A stretch of DNA of 64,000 nucleotides, taken from assembly GCA_022843385.1 (NCBI GenBank), contig JALHNT010000030.1, forward strand, positions 29,209-93,208. The letters are read 5' to 3'. The stretch comes from Anaerolineae bacterium. Its GTDB lineage: Bacteria > Chloroflexota > Anaerolineae > Aggregatilineales > Phototrophicaceae. Each line of letters starts with the position of its first letter. Position 1 is the stretch's first letter. A program made the translations under genes and the position numbers. A model generated the notes under the pieces. It had not been told where the DNA came from and ran no database searches. It saw nothing but the letters and a program-made list of their open reading frames with translations. This document shows, piece by piece, positions 1-7,799 of the stretch.

Positions 1-558
1 GATGTGGACGCAGGTCGTCCTGGCAATGGTTATCCTCTGAATGGTCAGGCTGGTGGCACGCCCTACACTCATCCTGACTTCAATCCGAATGCCTTTGTGC
101 TGCGCGATGTGGGCGTGGTTATATTGGATGAGCCTTTTTCCAGCCCGAACGGTGTGTATGGGGAACTTCCATATCTGAACCAGCTCGACGCGCTGAAGAC
201 CCGACGCGGGCAGCAGGACGTGACATTCACTGCTGTTGGCTACGGTCTGCAGAAGAGCTTCCCTGATCCAGTGGCATATAAGAACAGCGCTTTCCGCGTG
301 CGTATGGTCGCTTATCCCAAGCTCAACCAGATCAATGTCCCCGGATTTACCGGTAACTTCTCGCTGCTGCTCTCGAACAATGCCAGTACCGGCGGCACCT
401 GCTTCGGTGACTCAGGCGGGCCGAACTTCCTCGGCAGTAGTAATGTTGTTGCGGGTGTGACTTCGTTCGGTATCAACGGCAACTGTGCTGGCACCGGCGG
501 CGTCTTCCGCATGGATCGCTCGTGGGCGTTGGATTGGGTCAGCAGCTTCCTCGACTGA
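1..558 (+). CDS. Trypsin-like serine protease, C-terminal part (5' truncated by window edge)
   Basis: This is the C-terminal 185 codons of a chymotrypsin-fold (S1) protease. The frame is open to base 1, so the gene starts outside the window. The catalytic-serine motif CFGDSGGP is at about residues 132-139. A strand reading RDVGVVILDEP near residue 35 fits the catalytic-Asp strand (normally D-[IV]-A-L-L). The His motif and any signal peptide would lie upstream. The paired cysteines around the Ser motif and in NGNCAGTGG suggest an exported, disulphide-containing enzyme; this is inference. The substrate is unknown. A good hairpin terminator follows 23 bases after the stop. Confidence 0.88.
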   Translation, partial: DVDAGRPGNGYPLNGQAGGTPYTHPDFNPNAFVLRDVGVVILDEPFSSPNGVYGELPYLNQLDALKTRRGQQDVTFTAVGYGLQKSFPDPVAYKNSAFRVRMVAYPKLNQINVPGFTGNFSLLLSNNASTGGTCFGDSGGPNFLGSSNVVAGVTSFGINGNCAGTGGVFRMDRSWALDWVSSFLD

Positions 559-580
559 GGTTTTTCCTCTGTTTGTCAGC

Positions 581-611
581 AACAGCCCTGCTCATCGAGT
601 GGGGCTGTTTT
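581..611 (+). terminator. Rho-independent terminator after the protease
   Basis: The 8-bp arms AACAGCCC (581-588) and GGGCTGTT (602-609) enclose a 13-base loop and end in a short T run. It sits 23 bases past the protease stop codon. Confidence 0.7.
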
Positions 612-646
612 GATTTCCCATCACCCAATCTTGCTTGCTGTCAGGC

Positions 647-665
647 ATCATGCTCAAAGCATGAT
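647..665. repeat. Perfect 8-bp hairpin upstream of the small-membrane-protein cluster
   Basis: ATCATGCT, loop CAA, AGCATGAT. There is no T run, so an operator or a leader hairpin for the genes starting at 777 is as likely as a terminator. Confidence 0.45.
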
Positions 666-776
666 TATTATCACTAAATCCTCTTCCTCATGCCCCGTAA
701 GATTAAAAATGTAACTTTATAGCAAACAAAATTATACCAACTGTATTGACCAGGGCTACCACACCAGGAGATTCAC

Positions 777-1049
777 ATGAAGAACCTACTTCAGGGGAAA
801 TACTCCATGCTCACCCTCTATCGATACATCTACTTCATGGCGGGCTGGCTTACGATAGTGGCCTTTGTCACATTCGGCATTGTTGAAATGCGTTATTCCT
901 TTTTTAACCTGTTTGCTGGCATTATCGCTGGCCTGATTATTGGTGGCGGAATCATTGTCATATCGGAAATGATCACCTTGTTCATCTGTATGGAAGATCA
1001 CCTTGATCGCCTGTGCTCGTTGGAAGAAAACAAAACTTCATCAACATGA
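777..1049 (+). CDS. Small two-helix membrane protein
   Basis: A 90-residue protein with an AGGAGAT-type ribosome site just upstream. Two hydrophobic segments (about residues 18-38 and 45-70) are separated by a short loop, and the second is glycine/isoleucine rich (AGIIAGLIIGGGI). The short polar C-tail is acidic and then basic. The arrangement resembles small DUF4282-like membrane proteins, but I cannot confirm the family. It is the first of four consecutive same-strand small genes encoding membrane or exported products, which may form one transcription unit. Confidence 0.65.
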   Translation: MKNLLQGKYSMLTLYRYIYFMAGWLTIVAFVTFGIVEMRYSFFNLFAGIIAGLIIGGGIIVISEMITLFICMEDHLDRLCSLEENKTSST

Positions 1050-1098
1050 TCTCAATGAGGGAATACATCCCTTATGCAATTTACAGGAGGAAACGATC

Positions 1099-1611
1099 AT
1101 GCCCACCAAAGTTCTGCTCAATGGTCAGGAAGCCTATCTCAGCGATTACGCTGGGGCAAATGGCAGTCATACTGTTAATTCGCCATCCGGTATCCCCCTA
1201 GGAGAAGTTGACTCATCCACCTACAGCGATGTGAAAATGCGCCAGGCATCGCGGGACATGGCCCAGATGCCATTTGAAATGACCAATGCTATGTTACAGG
1301 GCTATAATTCTACTGGAGCGAATGAATCGCTGTCCCGGTTGCAGGGTTCATGGACAACCATGATCCTGGCGATCCTGTGGCGCACGGTTCGCTATTACTT
1401 CCGCGCAACCTTCAAGGGCCCGATGGGCGACCGTATCGGCGTGTTGGCTGCGCCCGTCATCGGGTTTATGGTGATACTCACCGGCGGCACTTCAACCGGC
1501 GCTACCACTGATGCGATGTTGATTGGCACTCTGATCTTTCTCTTCGGTGGACTGATTCTGGGGCCATTGGGCGGGTTCATCGAACGCCAGGTCAAGAATC
1601 GCGCTGCCTGA
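1099..1611 (+). CDS. Membrane protein of unknown function
   Basis: I place the start at ATG 1099 because a near-perfect AGGAGG lies 8 bases upstream; a longer frame beginning at 1003 overlaps the previous gene and has no such site. The product is 170 residues: a soluble N-terminal half with no recognised motif, then two transmembrane helices (about residues 114-134 and 138-160), a basic linker between the halves and a positively charged tail. It is 49 bases after the preceding small membrane protein and probably co-transcribed. Function not recognised. Confidence 0.75.
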   Translation: MPTKVLLNGQEAYLSDYAGANGSHTVNSPSGIPLGEVDSSTYSDVKMRQASRDMAQMPFEMTNAMLQGYNSTGANESLSRLQGSWTTMILAILWRTVRYYFRATFKGPMGDRIGVLAAPVIGFMVILTGGTSTGATTDAMLIGTLIFLFGGLILGPLGGFIERQVKNRAA

Positions 1612-1669
1612 TCTCAATCTGATTGGTTCGATCCAAACTGAATAACACAACATCCCGAAAGGAAAAATC

Positions 1670-1987
1670 ATGAACCGCAATCTCATGGCATGGATGGTGC
1701 TGGTCGCGCTGCTGCTGGTCATCGGTGCGTATGGTTTGACGCTCAATGCTCGCCCGGCCAATGCCCAGGCCGACAATATGCAGGCCTATATTCAATCGCT
1801 GGTCGATCAGGGGCAGGCCTTTACTATCAGCTCCCTGAGCTGGGGATTGGATGTGGATGGCAGCACCATCCAGGTGAGCGAACTCGGCAGTGATTTCCTT
1901 TGCTTGTCGGGCGAAATCAGCATCATGATGAATCCGTACAAGACAGTCTGCACGAGTTTCAGCACCATAGCGATAAGCATTCGCTGA
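1670..1987 (+). CDS. Small exported protein of unknown function
   Basis: A 105-residue protein beginning MNRNLMAWMVLVALLL, a typical signal peptide, with a likely cleavage region near ANAQA (about residues 30-34). The mature part is about 70 residues with two cysteines (in DFLCLSGE and KTVCTSF) that could form a disulphide outside the membrane. AAAGGA lies upstream of the ATG. It is third in the run of four small genes. No family recognised. Confidence 0.7.
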   Translation: MNRNLMAWMVLVALLLVIGAYGLTLNARPANAQADNMQAYIQSLVDQGQAFTISSLSWGLDVDGSTIQVSELGSDFLCLSGEISIMMNPYKTVCTSFSTIAISIR

Positions 1988-2024
1988 CCATTCCTGAAAG
2001 CCGATGGCGAGGGGAGCCGCATCC

Positions 2025-2387
2025 ATGTTCACTAGCTCGCAAAAATGGGTGATCGCCCTGTGGTTGGGGCTGCCGCTGGCTGCGCTCATCGTCATCACCG
2101 TCATCAACCCGCGCTATGCCGTCCGGTTGCTGGAAGCCTTCGGCCCGGTCACCGGACTGACATTGGTGATTGCGCTGGAGATTGTCAATGGGCTGGCGTT
2201 ATGGCTGGGCTACAGCGGGTTGAACCGTTGGTCAGCCCGCCGACCCGCCGACCCGCGTGGGCTGCCTCATGCGGTTGGCATCCTGCTCGCCATCGTCACC
2301 CTGATTGTCTTTACGCTGCCGGCGTCGTGGCTGGTGATTTTCTATCCCAGCCTGATGATTCTGCTGGAGACACCTTCGACCTTCTGA
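2025..2387 (+). CDS. Three-helix membrane protein of unknown function
   Basis: Start chosen at ATG 2025, preceded by GAGGGGAG about 10 bases upstream; the in-frame ATG at 2004 lacks a site. The 120-residue product has three predicted membrane helices (about residues 8-27, 42-61 and 84-110) with an arginine-rich loop (RWSARRPADPRG) after the second. It closes the small-gene run at 777-2387. The family is not recognised. Confidence 0.65.
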   Translation: MFTSSQKWVIALWLGLPLAALIVITVINPRYAVRLLEAFGPVTGLTLVIALEIVNGLALWLGYSGLNRWSARRPADPRGLPHAVGILLAIVTLIVFTLPASWLVIFYPSLMILLETPSTF

Positions 2388-2473
2388 GGCGAGCGTTTTT
2401 CGTGATAGGGGAGTAGGCCGGTTCGCCAACCGCCCTACAGCCGATCCGTTGCTCACAATGACCGAATTCAGTC

Positions 2474-2962
2474 TCAGCGTGAGATGTACTCTTCCAGTCG
2501 ATCCCACGTCTCCCTGAAACCTTCCTCCATTCCCATATCGAGGATCTGCTTCAGCGCCTCCTGGGTCGGATACACCGTTTGGCTGACCACACGGGTGTTG
2601 TTACCCTCGACGTAAAAATGCAGGGTGGACGCAGATTCCGGCAGGTCGGTATTGATGGAGCGATTAGCATCTGAGAACACATCACGGTAACGGATGAACT
2701 CTGGCGCGGTGATTTCATCAAACAGCATCAACCCCCATGACTCGTTGCCGGTGGCGGTTTCGCGCATGGCATAGTGCCACGAGCCACCCACACGAAAATC
2801 CATGTCGCAATGGGCCAGCGGCCATTCGCGCGGCCCCCACCAGTGCATCAGATGCTCACATTGGCTGAACGCGGCGAATACCTTCTCGCGCGGGGCACTG
2901 AAGACCCGTTCAGCGCTAAAGGTACGGGCGGCGATGTCGTCTTGTATGGCAGGCTGTGTCAT
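2474..2962 (-). CDS. SRPBCC / AHSA1-type protein paired with an ArsR regulator
   Basis: 162 residues with the START-like activator-of-Hsp90-ATPase (AHSA1, SRPBCC) signature: RVFSAPREKVFAAFSQCEHL at the N terminus, HWWGPREW, DFRVGGSWHYAM, and a C-terminal helix EEGFRETWDRLEEYI. These proteins have a deep hydrophobic ligand cavity; the ligand here is unknown. The gene overlaps the upstream ArsR gene by 4 bases (ATGA), so the two are translationally coupled. ArsR plus AHSA1 is a widespread pair of unclear physiological role. Confidence 0.88.
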   Translation of the reverse strand: MTQPAIQDDIAARTFSAERVFSAPREKVFAAFSQCEHLMHWWGPREWPLAHCDMDFRVGGSWHYAMRETATGNESWGLMLFDEITAPEFIRYRDVFSDANRSINTDLPESASTLHFYVEGNNTRVVSQTVYPTQEALKQILDMGMEEGFRETWDRLEEYISR

Positions 2963-3297
2963 GGTGCATTTTCCCCTTCGTCTAGTGTTCTCAGATACTG
3001 GTCAAGCCGGTCAAAGCGATCTTCCCACAACGCACGATACTTCGTGATGTAATCCGCTGCTTCCTTGAGTGGGGCAGCCTCGATCTGACAGGGTCGCCAT
3101 TGTGCCTTGCGTCCCTGGGTGATCAGACCGGCGCGCTCCAGCACTTTCAGATGCTTGGACACGGCAGGCAGGCTCATCGCAAACGGCTCAGCCAGCTCCT
3201 TGACGGTTGCTTCCCCCTGTGCCAGCCGTGCGAGAATCGCCCGGCGAGTGGGGTCGGCCAGAGCTGCAAAGGTTGCGCTGAGTGTATCGGTCGTCAT
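2959..3297 (-). CDS. ArsR-family winged-helix transcriptional regulator
   Basis: 112 residues comprising a single winged-helix domain: FAALADPTRRAILARLAQGE, the recognition helix in SLPAVSKHLKVLERAGLI, and the wing TQGRKAQWRPCQI. No CxC metal motif in the recognition helix and no obvious metal site is seen, so it may be a non-metal member as usual for ArsR proteins paired with SRPBCC partners. It is first in a two-gene operon. A perfect palindrome 16 bases upstream of the start suggests autoregulation. Confidence 0.92.
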   Translation of the reverse strand: MTTDTLSATFAALADPTRRAILARLAQGEATVKELAEPFAMSLPAVSKHLKVLERAGLITQGRKAQWRPCQIEAAPLKEAADYITKYRALWEDRFDRLDQYLRTLDEGENAP

Positions 3298-3312
3298 GGT
3301 GAATATCCTATC

Positions 3313-3332
3313 AATTAACCAGATGGTTAATT
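3313..3332. promoter_or_regulatory. Probable ArsR operator palindrome
   Basis: AATTAACC-AGAT-GGTTAATT is a perfect 8-bp inverted repeat centred 25 bases upstream of the ArsR start codon. A second inverted repeat CTGGT...ACCAG lies at 3339-3355. Position and symmetry fit an autoregulatory site for the dimeric regulator. Confidence 0.7.
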
Positions 3333-3387
3333 AACTTACTGGTAAAATACACCAGAATTTCTGACTTGTCAAGACCCCTGACCCTAG

Positions 3388-3702
3388 TCAAAGAGGCTCA
3401 TTCCGAAGCAGGGGTAACCGTCTTGCCTGAAGCTGGGCCAGGTGCTCGCTGGACTTGAGGGAATTGGCCTCGATCTCAGCTAGCTTGAGCGCATGGGCAG
3501 CATCCAACTCGGCCTGATTGTCATAGTAGTAAGCCAGCGCCGCGTGGACTTCGGCGGGGCTAAGATGATACTGTTCCATCGTCTCCGCAACCGATTGATT
3601 GCCATCGACCACCAGCCGCGCCACCATTTCAGCCTTAAGATGCCCATGTCCGACAATGGTTGCTTTGCCATCCTTCACGATAATCTGCGGATTCAGCCTC
3701 AT
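3388..3702 (-). CDS. DUF433-domain protein, coupled to photolyase
   Basis: 104 residues. I use the ATG at 3702, one base after the photolyase stop codon (TGA, G, ATG), with GGGGGATGAG just upstream; the longer frame running into the photolyase is a shadow. The N-terminal half has the DUF433 pattern: a short strand, then VDGNQSVAETMEQYHLSPAEV, a helix-turn-helix-like segment, then LAYYYDNQAELD. DUF433 proteins resemble antitoxins of type II systems; no toxin gene is next to it here. The tail is charged and helical. The one-base spacing suggests translational coupling to photolyase. Confidence 0.75.
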   Translation of the reverse strand: MRLNPQIIVKDGKATIVGHGHLKAEMVARLVVDGNQSVAETMEQYHLSPAEVHAALAYYYDNQAELDAAHALKLAEIEANSLKSSEHLAQLQARRLPLLRNEPL

Positions 3703-3703
3703 C

Positions 3704-5143
3704 TCATCCCCCCACCTGCTTGAAGGCCGCCAGCGTGCGGTCACGGGCGAAGGCGTGATCGACGATGGGTGGGGGATAATCACGCGGCGGGGTGGGGGAT
3801 GTCCAGGGCGCATGGATATAGGCCGTCGCGACGCCGCGCAGTTCCGGCAGCCAGCGCCGGATGTACACGCCATCCGGGTCGAACTTCTCCGACTGCGACA
3901 GCGGGTTGAAGATGCGGAAATAAGGCTGGGCATCGGTGCCGGTGCTGGCCGACCACTGCCAACCGCCGTTGTTGGCCGCCGGGTCGCCATCGATCAGCCA
4001 GTCCATGAAATGGCGTTCGCCGCGCCGCCAGTCGATGAGCAGGTCTTTGGTGAGAAAGCTGGCGACAATCATGCGGGCGCGGTTGGGCATCCACCCCATC
4101 GCTTTCAGTTGGCGCATGGCGGCATCGACCACCGGGTAGCCGGTCATCCCGTCCTGCCAGGCACGGAACTCATCCGGGGCGTCACGCCATTCCAGTTGAT
4201 CGTAAGCTGGCTTGAAGTTCCCAGCCAGCACGTGAGGGAAGTGGTAGAGGATGTGACCGTAGAAGTCGCGCCACACCAGCTCGCTGACCCAGGTTTCGAC
4301 GCCTTCCAGTTCTTGTGCCGGACGCACCGGTTGATACGCTTCCCGCGCCCCCCAGTAAGCCTGGCGCGGCGAGAGCAGGCCGAAGCGTAGGTAGGGCGAG
4401 AGGAACGACGTGCTGGGACGGGTGTCGTCGCCGGGTTGAGCCGCCAACTGATCGCGCCCGTCGCCGTAAGCATAGACCCGCTCCTGTAAGAAATCGGTCA
4501 GCCGCGCCTGAGCGACGGACTCGCTGGCTTGCGGGACGGCGATGGTCTGCGGCAGGTTGAAAGTGGCGAGGCTCAGGGGAGCCTCGGCATTCAGCCGACC
4601 CTCAAGCGCATAGCTGGCGATGATCTCCGCCGCGACGAAGGCTGAAGCGGGCAGGCCATCCATCAAGGGCGACTTGGTCAGAGTCAGCCACTTTTTCTTG
4701 AACGGACTGAACACGGTGTAGGGCTTGCCCGCGTCGGTCAGGACGCTGCCGGGGGGCAGGAGCAGCACATCATCATGGCAATGCAGCGGGACTGTCAGCG
4801 ACCGGGCCAGCTCGTCATCGCGCCGCCGGGCGAAGGGCGAGTAATCCCGGTTGAGGTAGACGGCGCTGGCCGAGGCGGCTTCGACCAGGGCGGGCAGGAC
4901 ACGGCGCGGGTCACCATAGAGCCGCAGCAGCCGGCTGCCACGCTGACGCAGGGTGGCGTCCAGACTGTTGAGCGCATGGAGCAGGAAGGCCAGCCGGGGC
5001 AGCCCGACGCGCGGACTTTCGAGGATGGCCGGGTCGAAGATGAAGACCGGCAGGATGGGTTGACCGAGTCGGGCGGCTTCGCTCAGGGCGGTGTTATCGC
5101 TCAGGCGCAGGTCGCGGCGAAACCAGTGGATGACAGGTGGCAT
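3704..5143 (-). CDS. phrB: Deoxyribodipyrimidine photolyase (class I CPD photolyase family)
   Basis: 479 residues, the usual length for class I photolyases, which use FAD and light to split UV-induced pyrimidine dimers. The N-terminal Rossmann antenna domain starts IHWFRRDLRLSDNTAL. The FAD domain carries TSFLSPYLRFGLLSPRQ, ELVWRDFYGHI, DAAMRQLKAMGWMPNRARM, SFLTKDLLIDWRRGE and NNGGWQWSASTGTDAQPYFR, all typical. The antenna chromophore cannot be told from sequence reading. Cryptochrome-like members share the fold, but the motif set and length favour CPD repair. Confidence 0.95.
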   Translation of the reverse strand: MPPVIHWFRRDLRLSDNTALSEAARLGQPILPVFIFDPAILESPRVGLPRLAFLLHALNSLDATLRQRGSRLLRLYGDPRRVLPALVEAASASAVYLNRDYSPFARRRDDELARSLTVPLHCHDDVLLLPPGSVLTDAGKPYTVFSPFKKKWLTLTKSPLMDGLPASAFVAAEIIASYALEGRLNAEAPLSLATFNLPQTIAVPQASESVAQARLTDFLQERVYAYGDGRDQLAAQPGDDTRPSTSFLSPYLRFGLLSPRQAYWGAREAYQPVRPAQELEGVETWVSELVWRDFYGHILYHFPHVLAGNFKPAYDQLEWRDAPDEFRAWQDGMTGYPVVDAAMRQLKAMGWMPNRARMIVASFLTKDLLIDWRRGERHFMDWLIDGDPAANNGGWQWSASTGTDAQPYFRIFNPLSQSEKFDPDGVYIRRWLPELRGVATAYIHAPWTSPTPPRDYPPPIVDHAFARDRTLAAFKQVGG

Positions 5144-5208
5144 GATGATGATCCTGATGGATGGGAGATGGCATCAGGGTAGCACGTCAAGCTGAATGCC
5201 AGATGTGT

Positions 5209-5243
5209 GTCAGTCGTCAGTCAAAAGTCGTCAGTCAATAGAG
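5209..5243. repeat. Heptanucleotide array
   Basis: Five consecutive 7-mers in register: GTCAGTC, GTCAGTC, AAAAGTC, GTCAGTC, AATAGAG. It lies in the 217-base gap between the photolyase and SDR genes and is one of several such arrays in the window. Confidence 0.75.
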
Positions 5244-5360
5244 AATACAATCACGCTTCTGTGCTGCTGATTGACCCTACTCTTAAACGATGGGGAAGGC
5301 GTGGGAAATTGGCTATACTCGCTGCTCAGAACTCATCACATGACGGCAGAGGATAGCAAC

Positions 5361-6203
5361 ATGACATCACGAGTCTGGTTCATCACCGGAGCATCGGCTG
5401 GGTTTGGCAAGCTGCTGGCTGAGGCGCTGCTGGCACGGGGTGAGCAGGTGGCCGGGACGATGCGGCAGGCGGAACAGGCGGCGGCCTTCACCCGGTCTGC
5501 GCCGGAACGAGCGCTGGGGATTGTGATGGATGTGACCGATGAGGCACAGGTACAGGCCGCGATCCAGGCGGCGGTCGAGCGCTTCAGCCGGATTGATGTG
5601 CTGGTGAATAACGCCGGTCATGGGATGATCGGCGCGGTCGAGGAAACGTCGGACGCTGAGGCGCGGGCGTTGTTCGATGTCAATGTGTTCGGCGCGCTCC
5701 ATGTGCTGCGGCATGGCGTGCCGGTGCTGCGCGGGCAGGGTAGGGGACTGGTCATTAACTTCAGCTCACAGGGCGGCATTCGCGGCTTCGGTGGGTCGAG
5801 CCTGTATTGCGCCACCAAGTTCGCCCTGGAAGCGATCTCGGAGGGACTGTTGGCCGAGGCCGGGCATCTCGGCATCCGGGTGATGCTGGTCGAGCCGGGC
5901 GGCTTCCGCACCGAGTTTCTGGGGCGTTCGATGCGCGTGGTCGAGCGCGAAGTCGAGGCTTACGCGCCCACGGTCGGGCAGCGACGTGCTAATCTGAGCA
6001 AGCTGGATGGCAAGCAGCCGGGCGACCCGGTCAAGGGGATAACGCTGCTGCTGGAAGCGGTGGATGCGCCGGAGCCGCCTTTCCGTATCGTGATGGGAAC
6101 CGACGCCGTGAGCAATGTGCGCTGGAAGCTGGATACCCTCAGCAAGGATTTGACGGCCTGGGAAGCACGCAGTCTGGCTACTGATTTCCCAGCGGAGGGG
6201 TGA
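5361..6203 (+). CDS. Short-chain dehydrogenase/reductase
   Basis: 280 residues from ATG 5361, which has AGAGGAT upstream; an in-frame extension to 5271 adds 30 residues without SDR character. Classical SDR features in order: TGASAGFG nucleotide-binding glycine motif near the N terminus, DVTD, NNAGHG, an SSQGG catalytic-serine region, and YCATK (catalytic Tyr and Lys), followed by EPGGF. Cofactor preference and substrate are unknown; the length and the C-terminal extension fit the oxidoreductase group often annotated with unknown substrate. It converges on the small gene on the opposite strand, with a 26-base overlap of the 3' ends. Confidence 0.92.
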   Translation: MTSRVWFITGASAGFGKLLAEALLARGEQVAGTMRQAEQAAAFTRSAPERALGIVMDVTDEAQVQAAIQAAVERFSRIDVLVNNAGHGMIGAVEETSDAEARALFDVNVFGALHVLRHGVPVLRGQGRGLVINFSSQGGIRGFGGSSLYCATKFALEAISEGLLAEAGHLGIRVMLVEPGGFRTEFLGRSMRVVEREVEAYAPTVGQRRANLSKLDGKQPGDPVKGITLLLEAVDAPEPPFRIVMGTDAVSNVRWKLDTLSKDLTAWEARSLATDFPAEG

Positions 6204-6399
6204 TGCTACGCTGATCGACCTGAATTAGCGCAGTCACGATCGGTGTTCCACTGAGGGCATGATAGGGATGCGGATCAGTATCAGGAGTATCAGTCAATAT
6301 CTCGTCTTCAACCACAGAATTAATGAGCATCTGAGCCAGGCGCAAGCGTTCGACTTTGCTGAGGCGAGCCATTTCGATCATCAGGTCATGGATGGTCAT
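6178..6399 (-). CDS. Small antitoxin-like protein
   Basis: 73 residues. Start ATG 6399 is chosen for GAGGGAG 8 bases upstream. The N-terminal helix pattern TIHDLMIEMARLSKVERLRLAQMLI resembles the N terminus of the antitoxin-like gene at 42414 (SLQQIMTQAMQLSPPEQALL), a layout common in small addiction-module antitoxins of this kind. No toxin gene is adjacent. The C-terminal half is polar and probably disordered. The 3' end overlaps the convergent SDR gene by 26 bases. Confidence 0.6.
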   Translation of the reverse strand: MTIHDLMIEMARLSKVERLRLAQMLINSVVEDEILTDTPDTDPHPYHALSGTPIVTALIQVDQRSITPPLGNQ

Positions 6400-6499
6400 C
6401 GGGTATTCTCCCTCAATCTGATGCAATCATTATTCCACTTGTTCCTAGCAATCGCAACGCACCTTGGGTTATCACTGATTTCACGCCCATAGTGTGGGT

Positions 6500-7198
6500 T
6501 TACCCCACCAAATAGCGGGTCGCCAGCACGGTTTCGCGGACGATGCCATCCACCTTATCGACATAGTAGCCGTGCGCATTGGGGCGTGAACTGACGACGG
6601 TGTGCAGAGTGCCGTTGATGAAATGACCGGCAGCGCCATCGTCAAACGCATAACCCGGTAGGATGGCCTCATCGGCCAGCAGGCGATGTAGTGTCGGGCG
6701 GCGCTCGACCTCGCCATCGTAATGGGGTGAACAACTGCCCTTCAGATAACCGAGACAGGGCAGCACGGTCAGTTTGCCGGGGATCGAGTCGGTTGTCCCT
6801 TGCTCAAACCAACAGATCGCGCCGGCGCTCAACCCGGCCAGGATCATGCCCTGTTGTAGTGCCTTGCGCAGCATCCGATCCAGTCCCCATTCGCGCCAGA
6901 GCGCCAGCATCGATTTGGTGTTCCCGCCACCGACATAGATGACCTGCTGCGACAGGAGATAATCCTCGATGTCAGCCGTATGCGGCTGGAACAGCGACAG
7001 GTGGCTGGGCGTCGCGCCGAGTTGGCTGAAGGCGCGGGTGAAGCGGGCGATGTAATCCGCGTTTTCGCCGCCGGCCTGGGGCAGAAAACACACGTTGGGA
7101 TGAGCGACTCCGGTCTGGTCGAGGATGTACTGATCGAGGGCGAGGTTGTCCGGCTCCATCGAGAAGCCCCCGCCCCCCATCGCAATGATCTGTTCCAT
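6500..7198 (-). CDS. Peptidase E-like protein (family S51)
   Basis: 232 residues from ATG 7198; longer frames would invade the upstream STAS-like gene. S51 features: IAMGGGGF at the N terminus, VCFLPQAGGENADY, VIYVGGGNTKSML and the nucleophile elbow GLSAGAICWFEQG containing the catalytic serine, then a LPCLGYLKGSCSPHYDGE stretch with the conserved histidine. Family members cleave N-terminal Asp dipeptides (alpha-aspartyl dipeptidase) or resemble cyanophycinase. Length and motifs fit the intracellular PepE type. GGAG lies about 14 bases upstream of the start, a rather long spacing. Confidence 0.88.
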   Translation of the reverse strand: MEQIIAMGGGGFSMEPDNLALDQYILDQTGVAHPNVCFLPQAGGENADYIARFTRAFSQLGATPSHLSLFQPHTADIEDYLLSQQVIYVGGGNTKSMLALWREWGLDRMLRKALQQGMILAGLSAGAICWFEQGTTDSIPGKLTVLPCLGYLKGSCSPHYDGEVERRPTLHRLLADEAILPGYAFDDGAAGHFINGTLHTVVSSRPNAHGYYVDKVDGIVRETVLATRYLVG

Positions 7199-7248
7199 GG
7201 TGGGAATAGTGTCTCCTGAGTGAACGGAAACACGCTCAGTACGGTTGA

Positions 7249-7632
7249 TTACGATTTCTTGCATGACTCCAGATAGGCCAGCGCTTCCGTCCGATTTCTG
7301 AACCAGCGAACATTGTAGCGCCGGGTGATGCGCGCCAGCATTTGCTCGACCACACGGGCGGCGGCGTTGGTGCTGATGACTAACCACTCGCGCAGCTTGT
7401 CATGACGATAAGGGCCATTCAATGCCCCGCGCACCGTCTCCGGGATGGGCATGGTTATCATCTGGCTGAGATCGACCATTACGAACATGGGCTGATCCGA
7501 TTGTTCGAGATGCTGCTGGATCGTCTCAAAAGCCAGGTGTACATCCTGGCCGCGCGCCTGCGGCTGCCACTGCATCAGCAGGGTGGGTGGATCGTTGGTC
7601 AGTACTTCAATGGTTACAGTAGTTGATGTCAT
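7249..7632 (-). CDS. STAS-like (SpoIIAA-like) small protein
   Basis: 127 residues with GGGAG upstream of the start. The predicted alternating strand/helix pattern, with a central strand MFVMVDLSQMITMP and a terminal strand-helix VRWFRNRTEALAYLESC, fits a STAS/SpoIIAA-like fold. Members lie at 14479, 15484, 36843, 38179 and 38643, with remnants at 37311 and 39201. No conserved phosphorylatable serine of classical anti-anti-sigma factors is evident. The role is unknown. It is 50 bases upstream of the peptidase E gene on the same strand. Confidence 0.6.
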   Translation of the reverse strand: MTSTTVTIEVLTNDPPTLLMQWQPQARGQDVHLAFETIQQHLEQSDQPMFVMVDLSQMITMPIPETVRGALNGPYRHDKLREWLVISTNAAARVVEQMLARITRRYNVRWFRNRTEALAYLESCKKS

Positions 7633-7799
7633 GTTGTCGCACTCCCAGTTACCATCACTATAGTCTGATTCGGTCGAAACAAACCTTAAGAAAATAATTA
7701 CCTGATGTGAATATAGGACATTGTGATATAGACCTGTCTTGCGACTCCCTGCACCGCGTCGGCCAGTTGCGATATACTTCGCCCCACAAAATCACGAGC

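Noticed and set aside
1592..2107. Reverse frame of 171 codons opposite the small membrane-gene run
   Set aside because: The forward genes have signal peptides, membrane helices and ribosome sites; the reverse frame has neither.
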